Under the pieces are notes generated by a model, which saw only the letters and a program-made list of their open reading frames with translations, made no database searches and was not told where the DNA came from. From Rhizophagus irregularis (Eukaryota > Glomeromycota > Glomeromycetes > Glomerales > Glomeraceae), in contig NC_089452.1 of assembly GCF_026210795.1 (NCBI RefSeq), forward strand, positions 3,410,001 to 3,474,000: a DNA stretch of 64,000 nt, in the 5' to 3' direction. Position 1 is the first letter of the stretch, and every line of letters starts with the position of its first letter. Shown here piece by piece: positions 12,250 to 22,619 of this stretch. The position numbers were made by a program, and so were the translations under genes.

Positions 12250-12850
12250 TAAAATGTTAAGAATGACATAATTAAAAAGTTTTTATTGGAAATGATATTA
12301 CCATTTTTTTTTTCGTCTACACTGTTACTTGTGTTACATTTTCTATTACTATGTCACCAAGTCAATAATAAAAAAATATTGAAAAGTACTGGACAAATTG
12401 AAAGTCAAATTGGTCGTAAAAATCACAGTCATCAGTTTCTATTTGTTTATTTAGAATACAATCCTTACAGTAAAATTGAAATGATATTAGAGATAAAATA
12501 CAATTAACAACCTTCTTGGATTTAACTCATGTAATATTGTATATCTATAATTTTGTATTTGGAGCTTTTATATTTTAAAAGATGCTTCTAACGCTTCTAA
12601 CACTAGTACCAAAATAGATAAGTTTGCAAATCACTGAATAAATGCTTTCTTACTTTAAATTCAAATATTCTTTAAATTTTAAAATTTTGGACAAATTGAT
12701 ATATTATTTTCAGTATGTAGGATATTGAAAAATACAAAATTAACATAATGTTGTTATTTTATTTAAGAGAACCCTTAATAAAAACAAAATACATTTCGTC
12801 CATTAAAAATAATACATTGCGTCCATAAAAATATTTAATTTGTATACTTA
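12250..12850. repeat. 3' flank of actinoporin-like copy A, related to flanks of copies B-D
   Basis: Around 12270-12500 the phrases TTTTTATTGGAAATGATATTA and AATCACAGTCATCAGTTTCTATT match those at 34.07-34.2 kb, 41.5 kb (inverted) and 44.4-44.6 kb. About 12690-12850 matches the 3' flanks of the other copies (for example TTTCGTCCATTAAAA). So the duplicated unit includes sequence beyond the gene. The 73-codon ORF at 12286 is probably non-coding. Confidence 0.6.
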
Positions 12851-12856
12851 GATGTG

Positions 12857-13691
12857 TTAAAAGCACGGCTCATTATTACCATCAGTAATAGTAATATCGA
12901 TAGTACATTTGCCTGCACCTCCCATTGTTCCCACGTAACTCCAACCACCGCCTAGATCACCGTTAAAAGGGTTGCCATCTCCTTTATGAGGTTTGTCTTC
13001 ATAGCGCATCCGTTCATAAAATTCTAGTATTCAATAATAATACAACGATAATAAATATTAATAACGATAATAAGTTTATATAATCAAAAAACTAGTTATT
13101 ACCTTTATTAACTTCTACCAAACCTTCATAAAGCTTAATTTTCCACCAATTTGCATGATTGACGTAGGAGAATGGAATTTTCCACATAAAGGCTAAAGAC
13201 CTATTCCATTTTTCGGTTTTGATATGGTACACAATAACTCCTGACGTTCCCCAAGTCGAATAAGAGGTCTTATTGGCAGCCCAGACCACACCTTTACCCG
13301 TTGGGATTGGATTAGGAGGAAATCCTTTTCTACATGTTCCAGACTTTATAAATATTTTGGGGTTTTCAAGAGTTTGTGAAGAACAATTTTTGATAGTGAT
13401 AGCGACTTTTCTGCCAGATTTTAATTCCTGCACATATACAAGAGAAAAAAAAAATATTAATACAAAGATAATCTCATTCATTTGATTCCATAATTTTTAA
13501 AATAACTACGGTCAAAGATTATCTTTCAAAACTAACAGCACTATATGGTCAATTGCCCAGCAACAATACATAGTTCTGATAGTTTGAATGATAATGACTT
13601 ATGTGTTTGAAAAAGAAATTAATTATACTTTTAAGATTGCGTCGAGCAAGGCGCCAGTTATATCCAAAATATTGTAAATGCCTACTGACAT
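12857..13691 (-). CDS. Actinoporin-like protein, copy A
   Basis: Three exons: 13629-13691, 13103-13427 and 12857-13023; introns of 201 and 79 bp with GT/AG ends. The joined frame is 184 codons plus TAA, phases 0 and 1. Exon 1 encodes a short amphipathic helix starting MSVG. Exon 2 encodes the beta-sandwich core, with KVAITIKN, GVIVYHIK, SLAFMWKIPF and the aromatic patch NWW (residues 114-116). Exon 3 carries PHKGDGN and GGGWSYVGTMG. Layout and length match sea-anemone actinoporins, which bind sphingomyelin membranes and form pores; the match is from memory of that family. There is no signal peptide. Copy A is the most diverged: two extra exon-2 codons, a longer C-terminus, and four Cys, whereas typical actinoporins lack Cys. 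A fungal fruit-body lectin is the main alternative, but the NWW patch and N-terminal helix favour actinoporin. Confidence 0.8.
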
Positions 13692-14238
13692 GGTCAAGAA
13701 TTAGAAAATGAAAAGTTTAATTCTTGTGAATTGTTTGTGAAAACATTAATTCATTTTTATATGTAATGGTGTAATCAGATTCTGTTTACCACAACCACAT
13801 GTATGATAATCATATATTTGAAGCATGTAAGACATGAGACAGAGAATTAGCGGTGAGTGGAGTCCGGTCGGAGTACGGTGATAGTTAGCAGCGTGTAACA
13901 TAACCGGTGTGAAGCGTACTCAAGTGAATAAACCATATTAGGAAGGTTCTAGATCGGTCCTTTTATTTATCACTTGAGTAAACTGTCACAGGTGGCGTAC
14001 TCAGAATTTAGGGGACAATAACTTTATTGATTAGGATCCCAATTTGTTGATCAGAAAAACTATGTTAAGTCTCCAATTGGGAATCATACAGTAGAGGTGT
14101 ACCTATAACCTAACAGAGTTTAGAAGTAACTCCGGCTGTTTGTACGTTGATATTGCATACCCAACGCTGTACACTGATTATATCGAAATTTCACGACATC
14201 ATATATGTTCAAATTAAGAAAGGGATCTCTAAATTTCG
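13692..14238. other. Upstream region of copy A, partly shared with copies B-D
   Basis: 13692-13855 matches the upstream flanks of the other copies (CACATG..ATAATCAT, then GACAGAGAATT). 14221-14254 (AAATTTCGAAATTTAATCAGAAT) matches 37.29 kb. Between them is unshared sequence with GCGTACTCAAGTG near 13915 and GGCGTACTCAGAATTT near 13994. Promoter elements cannot be singled out. Confidence 0.5.
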
Positions 14239-14254
14239 AAATTTAATCAGAATA

Positions 14255-14884
14255 GTCCTCGTAAAGTGTGGTACAAGGTGTGGCCTATACGTTTTAGGCA
14301 AGATTTTTCAAGCAGAAGGTACCAATCAAAATTGAAGTTTATGGAGATGCCGATCAACATTGGGGAGGCCAATCATACCAAGTCACGTGTCTGGGATACG
14401 GTACGTCGAAATAAATTTCTTTGGAGAAAAGTCCTGCATGCGAGAAACTATCTAAAGACCGCAGATTTCGCCGAAGGAAGGTTTTATTCTGGTTTACTGG
14501 GATATAGTACAGAGGGGATTAATCTGTCTTTAGTTAGATAATAATCTTGATATGTTTCAAAATAGGTTTTTTAGCGATCTTGCTTTTCCTTTTTGTAATC
14601 TAAGTAGTTGTTATAGTTTTTTTTTTTATTTATTATTTATTAGTACTGTTCATATTACTCATTTCTGCTCATACGATAATCATTTGGACTGGACTAGTAT
14701 GGAAGTTTTACGTGAATAGCACGCTGGTTACGTTAGTCTCTACTTTAGATTGAGTTCTAAAGTTTTTATATGGAGAGGTGTAGTTAGAAATAACTAGCTT
14801 CAATGTATTTTTATGTATTTACTAGTCAATGTAATGCGTTACGATTGCTAATAAAATGATTTAAATACGTTTATAAAAAAAAAA
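14255..14884 (+). mobile_element. 5'-truncated LINE (non-LTR retrotransposon) insertion
   Basis: A 630-bp insert flanked by an exact 16-bp direct repeat, AAATTTAATCAGAATA (14239-14254 and 14885-14900). It ends in a poly(A) run at 14876-14887, the hallmark of target-primed reverse transcription. The insert is open from its first base to the TAG at 14539-14541, about 94 codons with segments such as KSRVWDTVRRNKFLWRKVL and FAEGRFYSGLLGY. This is followed by a 340-bp 3' UTR. The coding part is presumably the C-terminus of a LINE protein, but I do not recognise the family. The flanking sequence on both sides is contiguous in the homologous region at 37.29-37.35 kb, which confirms the insertion. 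Confidence 0.8.
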
Positions 14885-14900
14885 AAATTTAATCAGAATA

Positions 14901-16940
14901 TTAGATTTACAAATATTGAGGAACAATTGTGAGATATAGTAAGAGAACTAAATTGCCAAAAAAAAAAAAAAAATTTTTTTTTTTTAATAAATTAGGTCAT
15001 GCAAACTTAATTTTTCGGATCTCATAACAATAACAATTTTGAAAATAACCCAGCAATCCGACTTTAATTTTTCTTTTCAAAAAAATTTTATATGTAAAAT
15101 TCAAATGAAATTTTTTTTTTTTTAACTTTTATAAAAAATCCGACCAGGATATGAAAACCAAAAAAAATAAGTTTGTATGACCTTATTTTGATTTTTTATT
15201 TGTTACTATTTTAGATAATTTTTTAATTTTTTTTTCCAGTGTAATATCAAATATCAAATATGGTTTAAAATTAAAAATCATAGGTAAAATTTTCCGTCAA
15301 TTTTACCATTTTTTATTATGCAATGATTTAAGGTAAAGATGAAATATATGTATATGTCATGAGTTATGATAGCAAAATAGTATGTAAAACTTCATGATTG
15401 TATACATGTTTAATATCATTGAATCATTGAATGTAGGATTTTTTACTGAAATAATGCAATAAACAGAAAGAACATCATTGCAACTAATTCCTACGGAGAA
15501 ATACATCAATTAAGTATGCACTATCTATGATCTTTGATAAGGTTACTGCGAAACTCTTTCCACAAATTCTTAATTTTGTTAAAAATCCGCAGTAAAACCA
15601 AACAAATTATAATTTTTGCGAAAATATCATACCAAAAGTTTCATTAAGAGTTTTAAAAATTACTTTTAAATACATTCCTATTTATTGGACTTTTTTACCA
15701 AAAACTAAGCAGTTTTGGTATACAAGAAGTAATAAATATCATGAACGAGCTATATACGCAAAATCTACTGAAACCTGTACAACCTTAATATTAATAATAT
15801 ATGCCGTATACGATACTATTGTACCTTAATGTCATTCCCTTTTGACAAGAGAGAGAAATATATATGTTGGAGGGTACACAGTTAGAGTACTTTATTCGAA
15901 GCCACTTTGATATCTTGACCTTATTGAAAACTTGTGGAAATTCTTATTCTTAATCCAATTTCAGTTGATTCAAGAACTTGTAATTTTCTACTTTATTTTT
16001 TGACATAATTATCAAATCTTTCAACTTCAGCACCAAATCCTCTAATCCTCTGAACATTGATTTTGTACCTGCATACTCTACATATTTCATATTATTCTTT
16101 GGATCTTCTTTTCTATCATTTATCCAATTGGTAATATCATATTTAAATATTATTGTCGTTGTTCATCAAAAAATCTATATTTTCATCTTAATGTAAAATT
16201 TTTGAATTTGTTTACAAATGTGATCTATAAATAACTTTGCTTTAAGTATTGTACAAAGATGATAAAAATGATTAGATAAAAGCGCTGAACTATAAACGTA
16301 ATTTCTTAATCAGCTGCGTAATATGTTTTGTCGTATTAAATAGTTTATCGGTGAGTAAAATGAATTATAAAAGTCAGGAATCAGTATTGGCAGTATTAGA
16401 TAATTATGAGTGTACTTTCATAATAAATATCCGTATTTGATTCAATTTATAAAATCTTAAAATACGAAATAAAAGAAAACTTAAAAAAATGCTTTGAACG
16501 TAAATATCAAACAAAAACAAAAATTATTATCTTCAATTGAGAGAAACCCATGAGTGAAATGTTTTTGATCGGCCATTTTTTTTATATATAAGCCGTTAAG
16601 TATTGTTGAGATAAAAATATCATATAATAGATAAATAAGAATAGATGACGACAAAGATAAATTGTTATTATAAATTTTTTATTGATAATTTATATATTTA
16701 AAAAATATGAATAACTTTATTATATAATTTATTTAAATTACAAACTAAGAATCTTGTAAAACATTTTTTTTTACTACTCTAGTCTTAGTGTTTAAATAAT
16801 TCAAAATAAAGTATAAATAAATGAATAACAATTTGGAATATAATATAATATTTGTTAATGATAATTTTATAAAAATTCAATTTAAAATCCATCTAAAGAA
16901 TAAATTAGTAAATTAATTAGTTTGCTTTAAAAAAGAAATC
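14901..16940. other. Gene-free AT-rich stretch
   Basis: Homopolymer-rich sequence with no supported gene. A short segment at 15245-15295 (AATATCAAATATGGTTTAAAA) resembles 33.03-33.08 kb and, inverted, 42.69-42.73 kb, so part of it is an outlying remnant of the actinoporin duplication unit. Confidence 0.4.
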
Positions 16941-17444
16941 TTATTTATTTAAGAACTTACCATCAGGAATTTCCAGTTCATCTTGTTCTTTTGAATGAAA
17001 ATTTGGATTATTATATATTTCGTAATCATCTATAAGAAAATAAACATAATTAATATAGTAAAAGAATTATTTGTTATTATGTAAAATTTTCACCTACTGT
17101 CGGTATTAATATTTTGTCTTTCTATTTGTTGGGTGATTTCTTTTTCATCATCTAAATTTAAATAAAAGTCACGTTTAATAAATGAAATTGATATAAAATG
17201 AATTTTATTTGTTAGTAATTTACTTACCATTTGAATTTATCTGCAATTTTTTAAATAATTTAGATAATTTTTTACTACTATCTAAAAATTAAGATACAGG
17301 TTTAATATATAAATCAATCTCGATTTGACAATACCCTGTAAAAAATTAATTCCGTGTTTTGAATCCGTAATTATTCCGTTTTTATTAATAATCACATGAT
17401 TCCATGTTTTCTCCATAAATGTAGCATATTCACGGAATTTATAA

Positions 17445-17998
17445 TTATAAAAAATGGATAATTTACTGGATAAATTTTATTAATAAAATGGAGAAATATC
17501 AGATAAAACAATGAATTTAAACTGAATAAATTTTATTAATAAAATGGAGAAATATTGGATAAAACAATGAATTTAAACTGAATAAATTTTATTAATAAAA
17601 TGGAGAAATATCGGATAAAACAATGAATTTAAACTGAATAAATTTTATTAATAAAATGGAGAAATATCGGATAAAACAATGAATTTAAACTGAATAAATT
17701 TTATTAATAAAATGGAAAATTATCAGATAAGATGTTGAATTATCACTGAATAAATTAATGGAAGAATATCGGATAAAATGCTGAATTTTTACTGAATAAA
17801 ATTTATTTATAAAATGGAAGAATATCGGATAAAATGCTGAATTTTCACTTAATAAAATTATTTATAAAATGGAAGAGTATCGGATAAAATGCTGAATTTT
17901 CACTTAATAAAATTTATTTATAAAATGGAAGAATATCGGATAAAATGCTGAATTCTCACTTTATTAGTAAAATGGATAAATATAGGATAAAATATTGA
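17445..17998. repeat. 56-bp tandem array in the left part of the Plavaka element
   Basis: Near-identical units containing AATAAATTTTATTAATAAAA and GGAGAAATATCGGAT repeat with a period of exactly 56 bp between 17521, 17577, 17633 and 17689. They then degrade through about five further units to 17998. The array lies between the left terminus and the 3' end of the accessory gene. By analogy with En/Spm-type subterminal repeats it could bind an element-encoded protein, but that is inference. Confidence 0.85.
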
Positions 17999-18021
17999 AT
18001 TTTTCCTGAATAAATTAATTA

Positions 18022-19298
18022 TTAATTAACCTTCCTGTTTCTCTTGCTCTTTCGTAAAGGAGTTTCTGGAGTAATTTCTGTTGTTTTCTGCTTTCTTTTT
18101 CTACTCCTTGTATCTATAGAAAATTGAAAATAAAATAAATACACTGTAAAAATTAAAGAGTAATATTCGTCCAAATCATACTTTGAGACGTATCATCATC
18201 AGGTACTATATCTTTAGTTATAACTGGTATATTTGAAATTGTTGAAGCATTTGTTTCTGAAGTAATAGTTGAAGCATTCGCTTCTGAAATAAATAGTTAG
18301 TAATAAAATTGTTGTCATATTTTAATCATAAAATTACAGCTTAAATACCTGAAGTATTCTCAGGATCATCAATGACTTCATTTACAGTAATATTATCTGT
18401 TCTACGCTTTAATCTAGAAGGAGGCTGAATATTCTTTTTCTTTGGTGGTAATGGAAGCCCTTTATTCTTTGCTTCTACAATTTTTTTCTTTTTTATTTGG
18501 TCAACTATATGTAATATTAACAAAAATTTATAATTTATACAAGTAATAATCAAAAAGCTATTAAAAAATACTTACCCATACTATTACAATATGAGGTAAG
18601 CCAATCATGAAGAATGAAATCAGTTTCCGAAATTGGAAATGTTGGATTGGCTACCTTAAACTATGTAAATTAATGTTAGTATCTGTGCATTTTGAAATCA
18701 TAAAATTCAAGCTGGCTCTTACATCATTAATAACTTCTCCTACACTTCCCTTTGGTTGACGAGATAGGGCTTCACCACGTGTAAAACGGGAAGCAGCACG
18801 ATTACGTAGATCATTCTATAATATATTCAAACTTTATTAAAATCAAAGTAGTTAGTAAAGTCACACTTTTATTACTTGCCCTAAAATTCAGATATTGATT
18901 CTTATCAAGTTTTAAGAATTCATGCCACTGAAATTCTTTCTTATTTCTTTTGTGTTCTTCCTTATAATCCTCATACGTTTTAAGCATAATTGGATTCATT
19001 GTTGAACCTATTGGAAACTGTAATACGACATTTTACTTAAAGTTTATTAATATTTTTTAAAATATAATGATGGTATAAAAGAAACCTGTTCATTCATTAT
19101 CCCGTGTACAGCACTACGTGCATCTGGAAGTAAAGAAGAATCAATAGCAATTAGTACAGAATATAGGCAACGACGTTGTTCAGAATTTAGTGCATTAGGT
19201 AAAGATGGATCAGTATTAAGTAATGCAATAAAAATATGGCGACGTTCTTCGGAAGTAAGAGTGGAAATATCAACTGGAAGATTAGTATTATATGACAT
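18022..19298 (-). CDS. Transposon accessory protein (TnpA-like position), seven exons
   Basis: Exons: 19086-19298, 18880-19017, 18723-18815, 18576-18660, 18349-18504, 18182-18283 and 18022-18113. All joins keep frame, giving 292 codons plus TAA. Intron 2 needs a GC-AG donor (GGGCAAGT); a GTGACT donor six codons later is the alternative. The product starts MSYNTNLPVDIS, has a charged middle (YKEEHKRNKKEFQWHEFLK), and ends in basic Lys/Arg patches (KKKKIVEAKNKG, RSRKRKQKT, LRKSKRNRK) that look like nuclear-localisation or DNA-binding tails. I recognise no domain. It lies wholly within the terminal repeats and is divergent from the transposase, so it probably serves the element, perhaps as an auxiliary DNA-binding protein. 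Confidence 0.7.
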
Positions 19299-19751
19299 TT
19301 TAAATTATAGAAGTGATTTAGAAAAATTAAAATGAAAAATAAAGTTAAGAAGTATTAAAGCATTAAGTAAAAGATTAAAGTATATTTATTAGGGATTGTA
19401 AGTTTATTTTTACGTGTTTTAACCTTTTTAAGTAAAGTTTAATAAGCTTATTTTACGCGTTATAACTAAAATTTAATATTGTAAGTTTATTTTACGCGTT
19501 ATAACTAAAGTTTAATATTGTAAGTTTATTTTACGCGTTATAATTAAAGTTTAACAATTGTAAGTTCATTTTATATGTTGTAACTATTTTTCAAATTAGA
19601 TTTAATTTGTTTTTATATATTATAATTAATATTGCAAAAAATAGCATAATAAAAATATTAATTAATAAATTGTACTTTAAAATTTCATAAAATTATTTTT
19701 GAATGCTATATTATTTATAAAATAAAAAAAAAATATTTTTTTACTTTTAAA
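19299..19751. promoter_or_regulatory. Bidirectional promoter of the Plavaka element with 39-bp repeats
   Basis: This is the only spacer between the two divergent genes of the element. It holds about four 39-bp tandem units at 19400-19570, each with TTTTACGCGTTATAACTAAA; the ACGCG motif falls at spacings of exactly 39 bp. ACGCGT is the core of the fungal MBF (MCB) site active at G1/S. Whether it works that way here is speculation. Confidence 0.6.
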
Positions 19752-22619
19752 ATGACAGATAGAGTTCTATGCACATGTATTTGGTGTTTGCAAAAATCAG
19801 GTGGCCAGGGAAGAACATTCAGCCGATCTACTCGTGCAAGACATATGAAAAATCAAAGGAATACTTGGCCTACTCTAGAAAATACACCTGTATCACAAAG
19901 ACATCTAGTTACCTCGTTTGCTGCTAATACTATAACTCCACTATCCAATTCCTTGCAATCATCATCTGCAAATACTTTGTTATTAACGAATATAAATCAA
20001 GATGAAAATCAGAGCCATGATGAAGTGCAAAGCTATATCATATCTGATGAAATACCCAATGAAGATAAAAGTGAAATATCAGGTAGTGAAGAGAATGAAT
20101 TTGCTGAAAATCATCCACTATTAGATGATGAAGAGGATGAATATAGTGAAAATGAATCATTATTATTAGAAGATGAAGAAGGTGAATATGATGAAACTGA
20201 TCCATTATTAGAAGATGAAGAGGATGAATATAATGAAGAGAGGGATGAATTATTAATTGATGATAATGGAGAAATATCAGATGATTTAAATAAAGGATTA
20301 TGGCTTTTTCATCTTAAAGTAGAACATAATATTTCAGAAGTTGCATTTGAAAAAATTCTTAAATCTTTGGAAATTCCTGGAATATCTCTTTTTAAACTTC
20401 AAAAACTTCTTGGAAATATTATTCCAATAAAACCAATTATTGTGGATTGCTGCATCAATTCATGTATAGCATTTACAGGTGAACTCATTAACAAAGATAC
20501 CTGTCCATACTGTAAGGAATCTCGTTACAAATTTAATAAGGTTGCACGAAAATGTGCTGCTTATTGGTCACTTAAAGATTCACTTCAGATACAATATAAA
20601 GATAAAGATCGTTCAAAGATACTTCAATACCGACATAATTACACATCATCAAATGAATACTCTTTTGGTGACCAAATAGGTGATGTCTTTGATGGGGTTC
20701 ACTATAAAGCACTAGTTTCTTCTGGATTGTTTTCAGATTATCGAGATATTGCATTAATGGCATCTACTGATGGATACCAAATTTTCCGTCAGAAAAGAGA
20801 TGATTGTTGGGTCATTCTTTTAATAAATGCAAATCTACCACCTAATATACGTGTTCAACATGAAAATCTAATAATTTCTGCACTTATTCCAGGACCCAAA
20901 ACACCAAAAAACTTCAATTCTTTTTTGAGACCCCTTGTTGATGAATTGAAACAATTACAGGAAGGTGTTCAATGTTTTGATAGTTTGACAGAAAGGACTT
21001 TTATTCTCCATGCACATATTTTGAGTTGGTCTGGTGACATTCCAGCATTAGCTAAGGTTATGTGCACAACTGGACATAATTCATACAAAGCATGCCGGTT
21101 TTGTTCAATTTGTGGGACATATTGTCAGGAAAATCGTCATGTATACTTTCCACTTAAACCTCCTGCTGGTACGTCAGAAAACCAATATGATCCTAAAAAT
21201 CTTCCTTTAAGAACACATGAAAGTTATATTGATGATATTAATGTTATAAAATATGCAAATGGATCATCACATAAAAGAAAAGTACAGGAAAGGGGCGTGT
21301 ACGATCAAAGCATTTTGTTTGAGCTTAAATCAATTAAATTTCCAACTTCATTTCCTGTTGACATTATGCATGGTTTATTTGAAAATATTGCACCATCAAT
21401 GCTTTGGCATTGGTCTGGTACTTTTTTTAAGGAGGATCACAATAATAATACAGATTATGTACTTTCTAATAAAGTTTGGACAGAAATTGGAAATATCATG
21501 AATATAAATAGGAAAAATATGCCACTTGATTTTGGACGCCCACCTATTGATATTCAACGACATTCAGCTGCATTTAAAGCAGAAGACTGGTCAAACTGGG
21601 TAAATTTATACTCACTTCCACTTTTGCAGAATTATCTTTCAGAAAGGTACTTAAATGGATGGGCAAAATTTGTGCATGCTGTAAAACTCTGTCTTAAACA
21701 AAATATCACTATGACAGAATTGGCAGTAATTGAAAAATTATTTCTTGAATTTGTCACACATTATGAAAGGGAATATCTTCAAAATGATCCTGCACGACTC
21801 CCAGCAGCACTCATTTCTTATCACTACTTGTTGCATATTGCCACTTCAATTCGTAATACTGGTCCTGCATGGGCAACTTGGCAATATCCAATGGAGAGGT
21901 TATGTGGGATGTTATTACCTCTTGTGCGATCTAAACAGCATCCCTATACAAACCTTCAGAATCAGATTACAATATGGACTCAGTTTTCACACCTTCAATA
22001 TAAATCCGAAATATATCATAAGATTTTTGGGAAAGGGTTGGAAAAATCAATAAATTATTCTGAAAATCGGGTTTTTACTACAGATAGTGCTGAAGAAGAG
22101 TTGCAATCACCATCACGCAAATATTGTATGGATAGAGTTGAAATGCAACGCCTCAAAGCTTATTATATAACAGCATTAAATGAAAATCAACTCAAATCCA
22201 TTACACAATCTGTTCAGAAGTATGGAAAGCTTCGAACAAAAAATGGACTAATAATTAATTCAAAGCTATCAAATCGTAAAGGAGATGTTGCACGCACAAA
22301 TTATTGCTTTTCTGCACAACTTTTAGTGGATCGAAATGCCCATCGCCCAAATGCACCAATAATTTTAGAAGAGAAAGAATTTTTCGGAGAGGTACAATAC
22401 TTTTTTTCTCACCAATATGATGAACAATGGTCCATGTTGGCATATGTGCAATGGGTTCGAAATCCTCAACCATCTGGGCATGGTCCATTGAAGTTCCGAG
22501 ATCTTGGTGCTTTTGAAGTAATTAATGTTAGTGCAATTTGCAGAAGTGTTGGATTTCTCAGAATGCCAAATAATGAAATTTATATCATTGACCGAGAAAA
22601 CAGAGTTAAATTCAGATAA
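19752..22619 (+). CDS. Plavaka/tnp2-type CACTA transposase, 955 aa
   Basis: One uninterrupted exon. The N-terminus has a Cys/His cluster (C7, C9, C12, H31) as in Plavaka proteins. Residues about 105-185 are an acidic stretch with repeated LLEDEEDEY. Next come a second Cys pair cluster ending CPYCKESRYK (about residues 234-262) and the conserved core with ALIPGPKTPKNFNSFLRPL, ILSWSGDIPALAKVM and CRFCSICG. FPVDIMHGLFENI (about residue 533) holds a candidate catalytic Asp. These blocks are typical of transposase family tnp2 and of fungal Plavaka elements. It would cut and paste the element at its CCCT.. ends. No stops or frameshifts are seen, and the length is in the usual range, so it may be functional. 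The start ATG follows a T-run (TTTTTTACTTTTAAAATG). Confidence 0.9.
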   Translation: MTDRVLCTCIWCLQKSGGQGRTFSRSTRARHMKNQRNTWPTLENTPVSQRHLVTSFAANTITPLSNSLQSSSANTLLLTNINQDENQSHDEVQSYIISDEIPNEDKSEISGSEENEFAENHPLLDDEEDEYSENESLLLEDEEGEYDETDPLLEDEEDEYNEERDELLIDDNGEISDDLNKGLWLFHLKVEHNISEVAFEKILKSLEIPGISLFKLQKLLGNIIPIKPIIVDCCINSCIAFTGELINKDTCPYCKESRYKFNKVARKCAAYWSLKDSLQIQYKDKDRSKILQYRHNYTSSNEYSFGDQIGDVFDGVHYKALVSSGLFSDYRDIALMASTDGYQIFRQKRDDCWVILLINANLPPNIRVQHENLIISALIPGPKTPKNFNSFLRPLVDELKQLQEGVQCFDSLTERTFILHAHILSWSGDIPALAKVMCTTGHNSYKACRFCSICGTYCQENRHVYFPLKPPAGTSENQYDPKNLPLRTHESYIDDINVIKYANGSSHKRKVQERGVYDQSILFELKSIKFPTSFPVDIMHGLFENIAPSMLWHWSGTFFKEDHNNNTDYVLSNKVWTEIGNIMNINRKNMPLDFGRPPIDIQRHSAAFKAEDWSNWVNLYSLPLLQNYLSERYLNGWAKFVHAVKLCLKQNITMTELAVIEKLFLEFVTHYEREYLQNDPARLPAALISYHYLLHIATSIRNTGPAWATWQYPMERLCGMLLPLVRSKQHPYTNLQNQITIWTQFSHLQYKSEIYHKIFGKGLEKSINYSENRVFTTDSAEEELQSPSRKYCMDRVEMQRLKAYYITALNENQLKSITQSVQKYGKLRTKNGLIINSKLSNRKGDVARTNYCFSAQLLVDRNAHRPNAPIILEEKEFFGEVQYFFSHQYDEQWSMLAYVQWVRNPQPSGHGPLKFRDLGAFEVINVSAICRSVGFLRMPNNEIYIIDRENRVKFR

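Noticed and set aside
12857-13691. Calling the family fungal fruit-body lectins
   Set aside because: The folds are related, but the N-terminal helix exon, the NWW patch and the length fit actinoporins better; kept only as an alternative.
13827-13995. Possible Copia LTR (TGT...ACA) followed by a primer-binding-like site
   Set aside because: The supposed left end lies inside sequence shared with the upstream flanks of the other actinoporin-like copies, so the boundary does not hold; no second LTR or pol region was found.
16941-17281. Small exons left of the Plavaka element treated as part of the accessory gene
   Set aside because: They lie outside the left terminus and target duplication, and their products (KLSKLFKKLQINSN, EQDELEIPDG) are the usual C-terminal tail of the kinase family.
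17445-17998. Tandem units considered as a CRISPR array
   Set aside because: The units are contiguous 56-bp repeats without unique spacers, inside a eukaryotic transposon.
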